Positions 1-8,456 of a stretch of DNA of 64,000 nucleotides are shown here, one piece after another (the stretch's first letter is position 1; every line of letters starts with the position of its first letter). The DNA is from Bacteroidales bacterium (lineage in GTDB: Bacteria; Bacteroidota; Bacteroidia; Bacteroidales; UBA932), in NCBI GenBank assembly GCA_020026355.1, contig JAHHQP010000004.1, forward strand, positions 6,608-70,607, written 5' to 3'. The position numbers were made by a program, and so were the translations under genes. Below the pieces are notes generated by a model, which saw only the letters and a list, made by a program, of their open reading frames with translations, searched no databases and was not told the DNA's origin.

Positions 1-1
1 G

Positions 2-1264
2 CATTCCGTGATCGGCTGCCGCGAAGACGACAGAATGCTCATCATCCTTCCGCTGGACCATTGCTTCGCCCATGTCGCAGGTTTCTATACCTTGATGTCT
101 TACGGCTCTTCTTTCGCGACCGTGCCGGGCAACAGCCTCAGGAACATTCCTTCCACGATCCAGGCTATCAGGCCGACTCTCATGCTGAGTGTTCCTTCTC
201 TCGCCAAGAACTTCAAGAAAAATTTCGAGACCGGTATCAGGAAAGCCGGAAAGACGGCTGAATGGATGTATAATACTGGATTGAAACTCGCCATTTCCTA
301 CAACAAGGAAGGTTACAACAAAGGTGGTTTCTGGCAGGCTTGGAAGAAGCCGCTCATCAGCCTTTTCGATAAGCTGGTCTTCTCCAAGGTCCGTCAAGGC
401 GTCGGAGGAGAGATGAGATTCTTTGTGGGCGGCGGTGCGCTGCTGGACATTGACCTGCAGAAATATTATTATGCGATCGGTATCCCGATGCTTCAGGGGT
501 ACGGTCTTTCCGAGGCGACTCCGATCATTTCCGCGAACTCGCTTGAAAGACATATCCTCGGTTCTTCCGGATGTGTCGTCCGTCCTATGGAGATCAAGAT
601 TCTGGATGAGAACGGAAAGGAACTTCCATATGGTGAGAAAGGTGAGATCTGCATCAAGGGAGAGAATGTCATGGCCGGTTATTGGAAAAATCCGAAATCT
701 ACGGCTGAAACCATCGTGGATGGTTGGCTCCATACCGGTGACATGGGTTACATGCGTGACAAGGATTTCCTTTATGTCGTAGGGCGTTTCAAATGTCTGC
801 TCATCAGTTCTGATGGAGAGAAATACAGTCCGGAACTGATCGAGGAGTCCATTTCCGAGAATTCGAAATATATCGACAACCTGATTCTCCACAACAGTCA
901 GGATCCTTACACCATAGCTCTGGTCGTTCCGCACAAGGAAAATCTCCAGGCTTGGCTGAAGGAAGAACATGCTGCTGCGGATCCGGCTTCCGATGAAGCG
1001 AAGAAGCTTATGCTGGAGAAGATCCAGAGCGAGATCGATTCCTACCGTAAGGGAGGAGCGAATGCCGGAGCTTTTCCGGAGAGGTGGCTGCCGGCCGCTG
1101 TCTGCGTGCTTCCTGAGCCATTTACAGAGAAGAATCATATGATGAACAGTTCAATGAAGGTCGTCCGTCGCGTGGCAGAACAGGTCTATGCCGATAACAT
1201 GGCATTCGCTTATACGCCGGAAGGAAAGGATATCGTGAATGAATTCAACATGAAGGCTTTCTAG
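2..1264 (+). CDS. Long-chain acyl-CoA synthetase (AMP-binding), 5' end cut by window
   Basis: C-terminal 420 residues of an ANL-superfamily adenylating enzyme that activates a fatty acid to acyl-AMP and then acyl-CoA. The reading frame is open to the window edge, so the N-terminus with the first ATP-binding loop is missing. Seen: LQGYGLSEATPIIS (the A5 adenylate-binding region), GYWKNPKSTAETIVDGWLHTGDMGY (A7, with the ribose-contacting Asp), VVGRFKCLLISSDGEKYSPE (A8 hinge, where Arg-Lys is more usual) and a C-terminal lid. A long insertion after the A5 region is usual in bacterial long-chain (FadD15/AMP-forming) members. It ends in its own terminator and the next gene is an unrelated sugar transporter. 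The exact substrate cannot be told. Confidence 0.9.
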   Translation, partial: HSVIGCREDDRMLIILPLDHCFAHVAGFYTLMSYGSSFATVPGNSLRNIPSTIQAIRPTLMLSVPSLAKNFKKNFETGIRKAGKTAEWMYNTGLKLAISYNKEGYNKGGFWQAWKKPLISLFDKLVFSKVRQGVGGEMRFFVGGGALLDIDLQKYYYAIGIPMLQGYGLSEATPIISANSLERHILGSSGCVVRPMEIKILDENGKELPYGEKGEICIKGENVMAGYWKNPKSTAETIVDGWLHTGDMGYMRDKDFLYVVGRFKCLLISSDGEKYSPELIEESISENSKYIDNLILHNSQDPYTIALVVPHKENLQAWLKEEHAAADPASDEAKKLMLEKIQSEIDSYRKGGANAGAFPERWLPAAVCVLPEPFTEKNHMMNSSMKVVRRVAEQVYADNMAFAYTPEGKDIVNEFNMKAF

Positions 1265-1288
1265 CCTTTCCGCTGCAAGAAAAGCAGG

Positions 1289-1318
1289 CCGGACCAGTCT
1301 TTCTGGTCCGGTTTGTTT
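1289..1318 (+). terminator. Intrinsic terminator after acyl-CoA synthetase
   Basis: Perfect 9-bp stem CCGGACCAG/CTGGTCCGG with a 5-base loop, followed by TTTGTTT, 25 bases after the stop codon. Confidence 0.9.
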
Positions 1319-1359
1319 CGTTTATGGGGCATCGTGCGTGTTTTTCATCATTTTTTTTG

Positions 1360-1367
1360 TACCTTAG
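1360..1367 (+). promoter_or_regulatory. Possible -7 box for the MFS transporter gene
   Basis: TACCTTAG, one base off the Bacteroidota -7 consensus TAnnTTTG, after a run of T, 53 bases before the start codon. It lies between the upstream terminator and the gene, which is where a promoter is needed. Confidence 0.45.
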
Positions 1368-1419
1368 CCAAGTTTTATAAAACCGACTATATTAATTATT
1401 AACATAAAACAGAATTCAA

Positions 1420-2673
1420 ATGAAAAAGAACAGTAATGTCCTTCCAATCGCGATCATGTTCTTCCTTTTTGCCATGATCTCATTTGTGACTGGACTTCAG
1501 AACCCTATGGGTATCATCGCTAAAGCTCAATTCGGTGCTACGAATGCCATGTCACAGCTTGGAAATGCGGCAAACTTCATCGCTTACGCCTTTCTTGGTC
1601 TTCCGGCAGGTATCCTTCTCAAACGTAAAGGTTATAAAGTCACTGCCTTGGCTGCAGTAGCAGTCGGTTTCATCGGTGTCGGCATTTCCTATCTTTCCGG
1701 TATCGTCGAGAACTTCTATGTTTATCTTCTCGGTGCGCTCGTATCCGGTTTCTCCATGTGTATGTTGAATACCGTAGTGAACCCGATGCTGAATACGCTC
1801 GGTGGTGGTGGAAACAAAGGTAATCAGCTCATCCAGTTCGGTGGTGCGCTCAATTCACTCAGCGCGACGATCGTTCCGGTTCTCGCCGGTTATCTCATCG
1901 GTGAAGTCACGGAGAAGACTCAGGTCGCGGACGTGAATCTTGCATTGTTCATCGCTATGGGTGTGTTTGCCGTCGCTTTCCTGATCATCCTGTTCTCCGC
2001 AATTCCAGAGCCTGAGCTTGAGGCTCGCAAGGAAAGCACGGTTCAGGAGGAAGGCACGATGTCCAGCATCAAGGGTGCTCTTTCTTACAAGAATCTCGTT
2101 TTCGGTATCATCGCCATCTTCCTGTATGTAGGTATCGAGGTCGGCATTCCTAACATGGCTAACCTTTACATGACGGATATCCATGGACTGAACATCGCTG
2201 CCGGTGTTGCAGGTACTCTGGTCGGCGCTTACTGGTTCCTCATGCTGGTCGGCCGTCTGGTCGGCGGTGCGATCGGAGGTAAGGTCTCCAGCCGTCTCAT
2301 GATGACTGTAGTCAGCACGACCGCTATCATCTTCCTGTTGCTCGGCATGTTTATCCCGGCTTCTGCAACGATGACGGTGCAGGGCGCTGCAGTTCCTGTC
2401 GGAGTGATCTTCTTTGTGCTCTGCGGTCTCTGCACATCTGTGATGTGGGGTGCCATCTTCAACCTTGCAGTCGAAGGTCTCGGCAAGTACACATCTATCG
2501 CTTCCGGTCTCTTCATGGTCATGGTCTGCGGCGGTGGCATTCTCCCGCTTATCCAGGGCGCAGTCGCTGACGCATTCGGCTTCATCCAGAGCTATTGGGT
2601 ACTGGTCATCGCTCTTGCATACCTTCTCTGGTTCGCTCTTGCCGGTTCAAAACAGCAGAAGAAGAGCAATTAA
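1420..2673 (+). CDS. MFS sugar transporter (FucP/GluP-like)
   Basis: A 417-residue inner-membrane protein with about 12 hydrophobic segments, of the FucP/GluP-like sugar:H+ symporter type (Major Facilitator Superfamily). The N-terminal segment followed by LQNPMG, the central soluble loop near residues 195-220 and a second half starting near SYKNLVFG fit the usual 6+6 layout. It lies 33 bases before a ROK-family sugar kinase, so the pair probably imports and phosphorylates a neutral sugar such as glucose, an amino sugar or mannose; the substrate cannot be decided from sequence. The start ATG is preceded by an A-rich stretch without Shine-Dalgarno, as is normal in this phylum. Confidence 0.88.
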   Translation: MKKNSNVLPIAIMFFLFAMISFVTGLQNPMGIIAKAQFGATNAMSQLGNAANFIAYAFLGLPAGILLKRKGYKVTALAAVAVGFIGVGISYLSGIVENFYVYLLGALVSGFSMCMLNTVVNPMLNTLGGGGNKGNQLIQFGGALNSLSATIVPVLAGYLIGEVTEKTQVADVNLALFIAMGVFAVAFLIILFSAIPEPELEARKESTVQEEGTMSSIKGALSYKNLVFGIIAIFLYVGIEVGIPNMANLYMTDIHGLNIAAGVAGTLVGAYWFLMLVGRLVGGAIGGKVSSRLMMTVVSTTAIIFLLLGMFIPASATMTVQGAAVPVGVIFFVLCGLCTSVMWGAIFNLAVEGLGKYTSIASGLFMVMVCGGGILPLIQGAVADAFGFIQSYWVLVIALAYLLWFALAGSKQQKKSN

Positions 2674-2706
2674 TTCCTCAAGTCAGATCTTTAACAATGC
2701 AATGAT

Positions 2707-3666
2707 ATGGATTCACAATATGTAATCGGTATTGATGTCGGTGGTCAGACCACCAAATTGGGTGTAGTGGATGCAAGAGGTTCTGTGCTGGCACAGACGG
2801 TCATCCGTACAGATACTTATACGGATTTCGAGCCTTATCTCGATGAATTGGCAGGAGCTTTGAACAAGATCATCGCCGATGCAAAGGCAGAAGGCAAGAT
2901 CCGTGGTATCGGAGTCGGCGCTCCGAACGCCAACTATTATACAGGAATCGTCGATAATGCTGTCAATATCCCTTGGGGAGCCAACAGTAAGATCGAGTTC
3001 GCCAAACTGCTGTCAGAGAAGATGAACGGACTCAAGGTTTCTTTGACAAACGATGCGAATGCTGCGGCTGTCGGTGAGATGACCTACGGTGCCGCGAGAG
3101 GTATGAAGAATTTCATCATGATTACCCTTGGAACCGGTGTCGGCAGCGGTATTGTCATCAATGGAAATGTGGTCTACGGCCATGATGGGTTTGCTGGAGA
3201 GCTTGGCCATGTGTCAGCTGTCCGTTATAATGGACGGCAGTGCAACTGCGGCAAACAGGGTTGTCTGGAAACTTACGCTTCAGCAACCGGCGTCGCTCGT
3301 ACGGCACGCGAATGGCTGGAGATGACCGATGAGCCTTCTGTCCTCAGAAGTCTGGACAAGATTTCTTCCAAAGATGTGTTCGATGCAGCCCGTGAAGGAG
3401 ATAATCTCGCACTCAAGATCTTCGATTTCACCGGTAACATACTCGGTCGTTCCTTCGCGGATTTCGTTGCTTTCAGTGCTCCTGAGGCCATCGTGCTGTT
3501 CGGAGGACTCGCCAGAGCGAAGGAATTCCTGGCTAAGCCGATCATGGATGCCATGAACGAGAACCTGCTTCCGATCTGGAAGGGAAAGGTTGCTCTGGTA
3601 TTCTCACAGTTGAAGGAGTCCGATGCTGCCATTCTCGGTGCATCTGCCCTCGCTTGGGAACTTTGA
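2707..3666 (+). CDS. ROK-family sugar kinase (glucokinase-like)
   Basis: A 319-residue cytoplasmic kinase that phosphorylates an incoming hexose with ATP. It has the phosphate-binding loop IGIDVGGQTTKLGVVD at residues 7-22, the sugar-binding and catalytic region LTNDANAAAVGE, GTGVGSGIVI, and the ROK zinc motif GHVSAVRY...CNCGKQGCLE whose His and Cys residues bind the structural zinc. Length is normal for the family. It follows an MFS sugar transporter and ends at a strong terminator, so the two genes look like a transport-and-phosphorylation pair. Glucokinase is the most likely activity; N-acetylglucosamine or mannose kinase cannot be excluded. Confidence 0.9.
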   Translation: MDSQYVIGIDVGGQTTKLGVVDARGSVLAQTVIRTDTYTDFEPYLDELAGALNKIIADAKAEGKIRGIGVGAPNANYYTGIVDNAVNIPWGANSKIEFAKLLSEKMNGLKVSLTNDANAAAVGEMTYGAARGMKNFIMITLGTGVGSGIVINGNVVYGHDGFAGELGHVSAVRYNGRQCNCGKQGCLETYASATGVARTAREWLEMTDEPSVLRSLDKISSKDVFDAAREGDNLALKIFDFTGNILGRSFADFVAFSAPEAIVLFGGLARAKEFLAKPIMDAMNENLLPIWKGKVALVFSQLKESDAAILGASALAWEL

Positions 3667-3690
3667 TAGTTTGAAATCATGGAATTACTG

Positions 3691-3722
3691 CAGGGATGGG
3701 AATTTTTCCATCCCTGTTTTTT
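3691..3722 (+). terminator. Intrinsic terminator after the ROK kinase
   Basis: Perfect 9-bp stem CAGGGATGG/CCATCCCTG with an 8-base loop and a run of six T, 24 bases after the stop codon. Confidence 0.92.
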
Positions 3723-3733
3723 GTACTGATGCC

Positions 3734-4663
3734 ATGAAGAGAGTTCTTCTTTTCTGTCTTTTGCTCCTTCCGAGCTGGTCCTGCGGTTCGGGTATGAAGA
3801 GCTATGTTCCGGAGCCTCCGGATTATGATGACGCGTCTTCCTGGTATGTTTCGCTCGTTGAAAATCGGAAGGCTGCGGTTTTCTATGTTACTCCGACCTG
3901 TGTCTTCGACTGGAAGCGCCCGGATGGACAGCTTTGCCATCATTACGATGTGCGGGGAGAAGTCCAGAAGAAGAATTTTGATTGGTCGCTCAGTTTAGCC
4001 GATGAGATTTTCGGCCGGGAGTGCGATTTCTATGCACCTTATTATCGTCAGGTGACCTTGGATTCCTGGATGGACGGGGAAGAGGTGGCAGAAGAACGTT
4101 TCAGTCTGGCCATGGAAGATGTGCAGGCCGCCTTCCGTCATTTCTTGACAGAGGACTGTCCGGAAGGAGATTTCGTGCTGGCCGGCTTCAGCCAGGGGGC
4201 GAAAGCGGTTCTGGAATTGGTGGAGGCGATGGAAGCTCCGATTCTGGAACGGATGATTGCGGCTTATGTCATCGGTTACAAGGTGACGGAGGAGGATTTG
4301 TCCAGCCCGAATGTCCGACCTGCACAAGGAGAGATGGATCATGGGGTCGTTATCGCCTACAATTCCGTACGGACATTGGAAGATAGCTGGCCGGCCGTAT
4401 CGGAGGGAAACGAAGTCTGCATCAATCCGGTCAACTGGAAGACGGATACTACCGCAGCTTGGTTACCTTATAAGGGTGGACAGGTCCGCGTTCGAGTTCA
4501 TCCTGCTGCCAAGGTGTTGGAAGTCAGCGGCTATGACGGCGGCGGATTTTCGATAAAAGCTATGGAAGGGAATATCCCTTCCGGAAATTACCATCTGTCT
4601 GAACTGACGCTCTATAAGGCTTGTCTTCAGGAAAACATGAAAAAAAGAATGGACCGGAAATGA
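3734..4663 (+). CDS. DUF3089-family lipoprotein, alpha/beta-hydrolase-like
   Basis: A 309-residue exported protein. The start at 3734 is preferred over an in-frame ATG at 3623 because it gives a clean lipoprotein signal, MKRVLLFCLLLLPSWSC, with the lipid-anchored Cys at residue 17, and the longer form would run through the upstream terminator. The body matches DUF3089, a family with an alpha/beta-hydrolase fold; FVLAGFSQGAKAV is the nucleophile elbow (G-x-S-x-G), and the FYVTPTCVFDW and APYYRQ segments are typical. A lipase or esterase role is possible but unproven. The last codons and stop lie inside the following terminator hairpin. Only 11 bases separate the start from the upstream T-run, so its promoter is not obvious. 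Confidence 0.8.
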   Translation: MKRVLLFCLLLLPSWSCGSGMKSYVPEPPDYDDASSWYVSLVENRKAAVFYVTPTCVFDWKRPDGQLCHHYDVRGEVQKKNFDWSLSLADEIFGRECDFYAPYYRQVTLDSWMDGEEVAEERFSLAMEDVQAAFRHFLTEDCPEGDFVLAGFSQGAKAVLELVEAMEAPILERMIAAYVIGYKVTEEDLSSPNVRPAQGEMDHGVVIAYNSVRTLEDSWPAVSEGNEVCINPVNWKTDTTAAWLPYKGGQVRVRVHPAAKVLEVSGYDGGGFSIKAMEGNIPSGNYHLSELTLYKACLQENMKKRMDRK

Positions 4664-4680
4664 ATCCGGTCCATTCTTTT
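4643..4680. terminator. Bidirectional terminator between DUF3089 and DUF1015 genes
   Basis: A 15-bp perfect stem AAAAGAATGGACCGG/CCGGTCCATTCTTTT with an 8-base loop. It has T-runs on both strands, so it can end the + transcript of the lipoprotein and the - transcript of the serine/pyrimidine cluster. The stop codon of the lipoprotein (4661-4663) is in the loop. Confidence 0.93.
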
Positions 4681-4692
4681 CATGCTGCAGAC

Positions 4693-5931
4693 TCAGTCCA
4701 GCTTATGGATGGCCAGTCCGCTGCGGAGCTTCGGTTCGAACCAGGTGGTCTTCGGTGGCATGATGTTGCCGGAATCTGCGATGTCCACCAGCTGCTTCAT
4801 CGAAACCGGATAAAGAGCGAAGGCTACCTTCATCTCTCCGCTGTCCACTCTGCGGGCAAGTTCTTGCAATCCGCGGATACCACCGACGAAATCGATACGT
4901 TTATCTGTCCTCAGATCCTTGATATCCAGAATCTTGTCCAGCACCAGGTCAGAGAGGACCGTAACGTCCAGCACACCGATCGGATCGTTGTCATCGTATC
5001 GTCCTTCCTTGGCATCCAGAGAATACCAATGTCCGGAAAGATACATCGAGAATTCATGCAGACGAGTCGGTTTCCATGGAGAGGTGCCACGATCTTCCAC
5101 GAAGAAGTCTTTCTTCAGCAAAGCCAGGAAGTCTTCATCGGAACGGCCGTTGAGGTCTTTGACGACACGGTTGTAGTCAATGATCCTGAGCTGGCTTTCC
5201 GGGAAGGCTACAGCCATGAAATAGTTGTATTCTTCCTCGCCGGTATGGTTCGGATTCTGAAGCTGTCTTTCTGCACCGACACGGGCGGCCGCAGCTGTCC
5301 GATGGTGGCCGTCAGCGACATAGAAGGCCGGAATGTGGCTGAAAGTTTCCGTGATGGTATCAATGGTCGCCTGATCCCGGATTACCCAGAAACGGTGCCC
5401 GAAACCATCTTCTGCGACGAAGTCGTATTCTGGCTCTTCCAGGATGATCCTGGAGATGATGTCGTCGATCGCCACGTTGTCTGGATAGGAGAAGAAGACG
5501 GGTTCTATGTTCGCGTTCTGGTTGCGTACATGTTTCATCCGGTCATCTTCCTTTTCTTTTCGGGTAAGTTCATGCTTCTTGATCTTTCCCGTAGCGTAGT
5601 CATCGGTATGAGCGCAGAGCACCAGTCCGTATTGGGTCCGTCCGTCCATGGTCTGGGCATAGATGTAGTAATACGGCTTCTCATCCTGTACCAGCCAACC
5701 TTTCTTCATCCATTCCTGGAAATTCCGGACGGCCTGATCATAGGCTTGCTGGCTGTGCTCGTCAATGATCGGAGAGAAGTCGATTTCCGGCCTGGTGATG
5801 TGGAGAAGGGATTTCTCTCCGGCTTCCTGTCTGGCTTCCGCTGAGTTCAGGACATCATAAGGTCGGGCCGCCACTTCCTCGACGAACTGTCTTGGAGGGC
5901 GGATCGCTGCAAAAGGTCTGATCTTCACCAT
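4693..5931 (-). CDS. DUF1015 family protein of the serine cluster
   Basis: A 412-residue cytoplasmic protein of the DUF1015 (COG4198) family, whose biochemical role I do not know. The start is set at the ATG giving MVKIRPFAAIRPP, the usual family N-terminus; an upstream in-frame ATG would overlap serA. Typical segments are ARPYDVLNSAEAR, a central AFYVADGHHRTAAAAR (the conserved G-H-H-R motif) and a C-terminal FVGGIRGL. It lies 8 bases after serA and two genes after serC, an arrangement common in Bacteroidota, so a role in phosphoserine or serine metabolism is inferred. No phosphoserine phosphatase (serB) is present in the window. Confidence 0.85.
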   Translation of the reverse strand: MVKIRPFAAIRPPRQFVEEVAARPYDVLNSAEARQEAGEKSLLHITRPEIDFSPIIDEHSQQAYDQAVRNFQEWMKKGWLVQDEKPYYYIYAQTMDGRTQYGLVLCAHTDDYATGKIKKHELTRKEKEDDRMKHVRNQNANIEPVFFSYPDNVAIDDIISRIILEEPEYDFVAEDGFGHRFWVIRDQATIDTITETFSHIPAFYVADGHHRTAAAARVGAERQLQNPNHTGEEEYNYFMAVAFPESQLRIIDYNRVVKDLNGRSDEDFLALLKKDFFVEDRGTSPWKPTRLHEFSMYLSGHWYSLDAKEGRYDDNDPIGVLDVTVLSDLVLDKILDIKDLRTDKRIDFVGGIRGLQELARRVDSGEMKVAFALYPVSMKQLVDIADSGNIMPPKTTWFEPKLRSGLAIHKLD

Positions 5932-5939
5932 AGGCCGGG

Positions 5940-6860
5940 CTATCTGTTGACCTGGAACTGAGTGCACCCGTCTGCAAAGAAGGAGATGATCTGTCGTGCA
6001 GCCGCGAGGCCTGCATTGATGTTCGCTTCTGCAGTCTGTGCGCCCATCTTCTTCGGAGTGGCGAAGACACGGTTGCCGAATTTGGAGGTCAGTTCTTCCA
6101 TACAGTCCGGAGCGATGTCCGTCGCGTATTTCAGGTCCGGACGGTCACCGAGGATTTTCACAAGTTCAGCCTCGTTGATGATTTCCTTGCGGGCAGAATT
6201 GAGGAGACAGCCTCCCATCGGCAGTTCATTGATCAATTCGTATCCGATGGAACCTCTGGTCTCAGGAGTGGAAGGAATGTGCACGCTCACGAAATCGCAG
6301 TTCTCATAGAGCTCTTTCAGGTTGGCCGCCGGCAAGTAGCCGTCCTGACGGATTTCTTCTGCAGAACGGGAAGAAGAATAGACCATCACGTCCATGCCGA
6401 GGGCTTTCGCTTTGGCCGCGACCAGTTTGCCGATATGTCCGTAGGCTTGGATTCCCATGCGCTTTCCGCTGATTTCATGGCCAGTACCGGCAGTGAACTG
6501 GTTGCGGCACATGTAGATCATCATGGCGATGACCAGCTCTGCGACGGCATTCGAGTTCTGTCCTGGCGTGTTCATGGCCACGATGCCACGAGCAGTACAT
6601 GCTTCCAGGTCAATGTTGTCGTAACCGGCGCCGGCTCTGACGATGATCTTGAGATTCCGTGCGGCTTCGATGACCTCGGCGGTCGCTTTGTCTGATCGGA
6701 TGATCATCGCGTCCGCATCAGTGACAGCTTCCAGAAGCTGAGCTTTTTCAGTGTATTTCTCCAGCAGTACGAGTTCATGTCCTGCCGCGGTGAGCAATTC
6801 TCTGATTCCGTTTACAGCGACTGCTGCAAAAGGCTTTTCTGTGGCGACAAGTACTTTCAT
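5940..6860 (-). CDS. serA: D-3-phosphoglycerate dehydrogenase, short form
   Basis: A 306-residue D-2-hydroxyacid dehydrogenase catalysing the first step of serine synthesis, oxidation of 3-phosphoglycerate with NAD+. It lacks the C-terminal ACT domain of classical SerA, so feedback control by serine through ACT is not expected. The Rossmann fingerprint is GIQAYGHIG (residues 136-144), with Ala in place of the first Gly of G-x-G-x-x-G. The catalytic Arg is R224 in LNSARKE. The catalytic His region, normally T-P-H-x-G, reads ATPKKMGAQ here. It follows serC by 2 bases, which makes the assignment strong despite these changes. Confidence 0.9.
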   Translation of the reverse strand: MKVLVATEKPFAAVAVNGIRELLTAAGHELVLLEKYTEKAQLLEAVTDADAMIIRSDKATAEVIEAARNLKIIVRAGAGYDNIDLEACTARGIVAMNTPGQNSNAVAELVIAMMIYMCRNQFTAGTGHEISGKRMGIQAYGHIGKLVAAKAKALGMDVMVYSSSRSAEEIRQDGYLPAANLKELYENCDFVSVHIPSTPETRGSIGYELINELPMGGCLLNSARKEIINEAELVKILGDRPDLKYATDIAPDCMEELTSKFGNRVFATPKKMGAQTAEANINAGLAAARQIISFFADGCTQFQVNR

Positions 6861-6862
6861 GG

Positions 6863-7936
6863 CTATCTATGTTTTTGTTCGAATTCTTTCATGCAGTCAA
6901 CGAGGGCCTGTACACTTTCCAGCGGACAGGCGTTGTAGATGGAGGCTCTGAAACCGCCGACGGAACGGTGGCCCTTGATGCCGACCATGCCTTTCTCCTG
7001 GGCGAAAGCCAGGAATTCAGCTTCGAGATCTTCGTGACCTTCAGCCATGACGAAGCAGACGTTCATGATGGAACGGTCTTCAACGGCAGCCGTACCTCTG
7101 AAAAGCGGATTTCTGTCGATTTCCGCATAGAGCAAGGCTGCTTTCTCCTTGTTCTTGCGGTTGATCGCTTCAACTCCTCCCTGATCTTTCAACCATTGGA
7201 GCGTCTCTCTCATCACATAGATGGCGAATATCGGAGGAGTGTTGAACATCGAGCCTTTCTCGATGTGTGTCCGGTAGTCCAGCATTGTCGGGATGTACCG
7301 GCTGACTTTGCCCAGAAGGTCTTTGCGGACGATGGCGAAAGCCACACCTGCAGGGCCGACGTTCTTCTGTGCACCGCCGTAGATGACGCCGTACTTGCTT
7401 ACATCTACCGGACGGCTCATGATGTCTGAAGACATGTCAGCGACGAGTGGAACCGGGCTGTCGATGTCGTACTGGATTTCCGTACCGTAGATGGTGTTGT
7501 TGGTCGTGATGTGGAAATAATCCAGATCAGTCGGGATCTCATAGCCTTTCGGAATGTAGGAGTAAGTCTTGTCGGCGGAAGAGGCGACGGCATAGGCCTC
7601 TCCCAGTCCTTTCGCTTCTTTCAGCGCTTTCTTGGCCCAGACACCGGTCTCGAGATAACCGGCCTTATGCTCAAGGAGGTTCATAGCTACATAGAGGAAG
7701 CCCATGCTGGCTCCTCCGCCAAGGAACAGAATCTCATGCGTTTCAGGTATGTTCAGCAGCTCTCTCCAGAGTGCTCGGCATTCATCCATGACGGCGGACC
7801 ATTCCTTGGATCTGTGGGAGATGGAAATGACCGGAAGACCGGTTCCCCTGAAGTCTTTCAACGCCTCGATCGTCTTGTCGATGGCTTCCTGTGGAAGCTG
7901 GCAGGGGCCAGCAGTGAAATTGTGTACCTTTTTCAT
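6863..7936 (-). CDS. serC: Phosphoserine aminotransferase
   Basis: A 357-residue PLP-dependent class V aminotransferase that converts 3-phosphohydroxypyruvate and glutamate to phosphoserine and 2-oxoglutarate, the second step of serine synthesis; it also acts in pyridoxine synthesis in some bacteria. It opens with [19 protein letters not shown], the family's usual N-terminus. ISHRSKEW and [11 protein letters not shown] are substrate and cofactor contacts, and [12 protein letters not shown] holds the PLP-binding Lys. The C-terminus [14 protein letters not shown] is typical. It is immediately upstream of serA on the minus strand and 33 bases after pyrI. Confidence 0.96.
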   Translation of the reverse strand: MKKVHNFTAGPCQLPQEAIDKTIEALKDFRGTGLPVISISHRSKEWSAVMDECRALWRELLNIPETHEILFLGGGASMGFLYVAMNLLEHKAGYLETGVWAKKALKEAKGLGEAYAVASSADKTYSYIPKGYEIPTDLDYFHITTNNTIYGTEIQYDIDSPVPLVADMSSDIMSRPVDVSKYGVIYGGAQKNVGPAGVAFAIVRKDLLGKVSRYIPTMLDYRTHIEKGSMFNTPPIFAIYVMRETLQWLKDQGGVEAINRKNKEKAALLYAEIDRNPLFRGTAAVEDRSIMNVCFVMAEGHEDLEAEFLAFAQEKGMVGIKGHRSVGGFRASIYNACPLESVQALVDCMKEFEQKHR

Positions 7937-7969
7937 AATGTATTAGTGTTTATTACATGGTTGTGTGTT

Positions 7970-8425
7970 TCAGATGATATGGTCGGAATCCGTGATCTTT
8001 TCGCAGTAATGGCAGAGCAGCTGGACTCTTCCATCCTTGGTCAAAGTCTTGAACCGGGTCTGGATCGGCTGGTGGTTCGTGACACATTTCGGATTCATGC
8101 ACTTGGCGATGCCGACGATCTCTTCGGGCATCTCGATCTTCTTCTTTTCCATTACTTCGAAGTTCCGGATGACGTTGACGGTGGCTTCCGGTGCGATCAG
8201 GGCCAGCTTGTTCAATTCTTCATCTTCGAAGAACCGGTCGGCGATCTTGATGATGCCTTTCTTTCCATAAAGCTTGCTGCTGAGATTGATGCCGATGGTG
8301 ATCGGGTTCTCTATGTCTTTCAGGCCGAGAATGTCCAGGGCTTTATATACGTTTTCAGCGGGAATGTGGTCCAGTACGGTACCGTTCTCCAAAGCGCTGA
8401 CTTTGAGTTCTTTTCTTGTATCCAT
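7970..8425 (-). CDS. pyrI: Aspartate carbamoyltransferase regulatory chain
   Basis: A 151-residue regulatory subunit of aspartate transcarbamoylase, which binds CTP or ATP and mediates allosteric control of the catalytic trimers. The nucleotide-binding domain fills about residues 1-100. The C-terminal zinc domain shows all four ligands, C109, C114, C138 and C141 (CMNPKC ... CHYC). Normal length. It follows pyrB with a 31-base gap, so the holoenzyme subunits are made from one transcript. Confidence 0.96.
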   Translation of the reverse strand: MDTRKELKVSALENGTVLDHIPAENVYKALDILGLKDIENPITIGINLSSKLYGKKGIIKIADRFFEDEELNKLALIAPEATVNVIRNFEVMEKKKIEMPEEIVGIAKCMNPKCVTNHQPIQTRFKTLTKDGRVQLLCHYCEKITDSDHII

Positions 8426-8456
8426 TTTACTTTATATTTAAACGGTTGGTCGGAAT

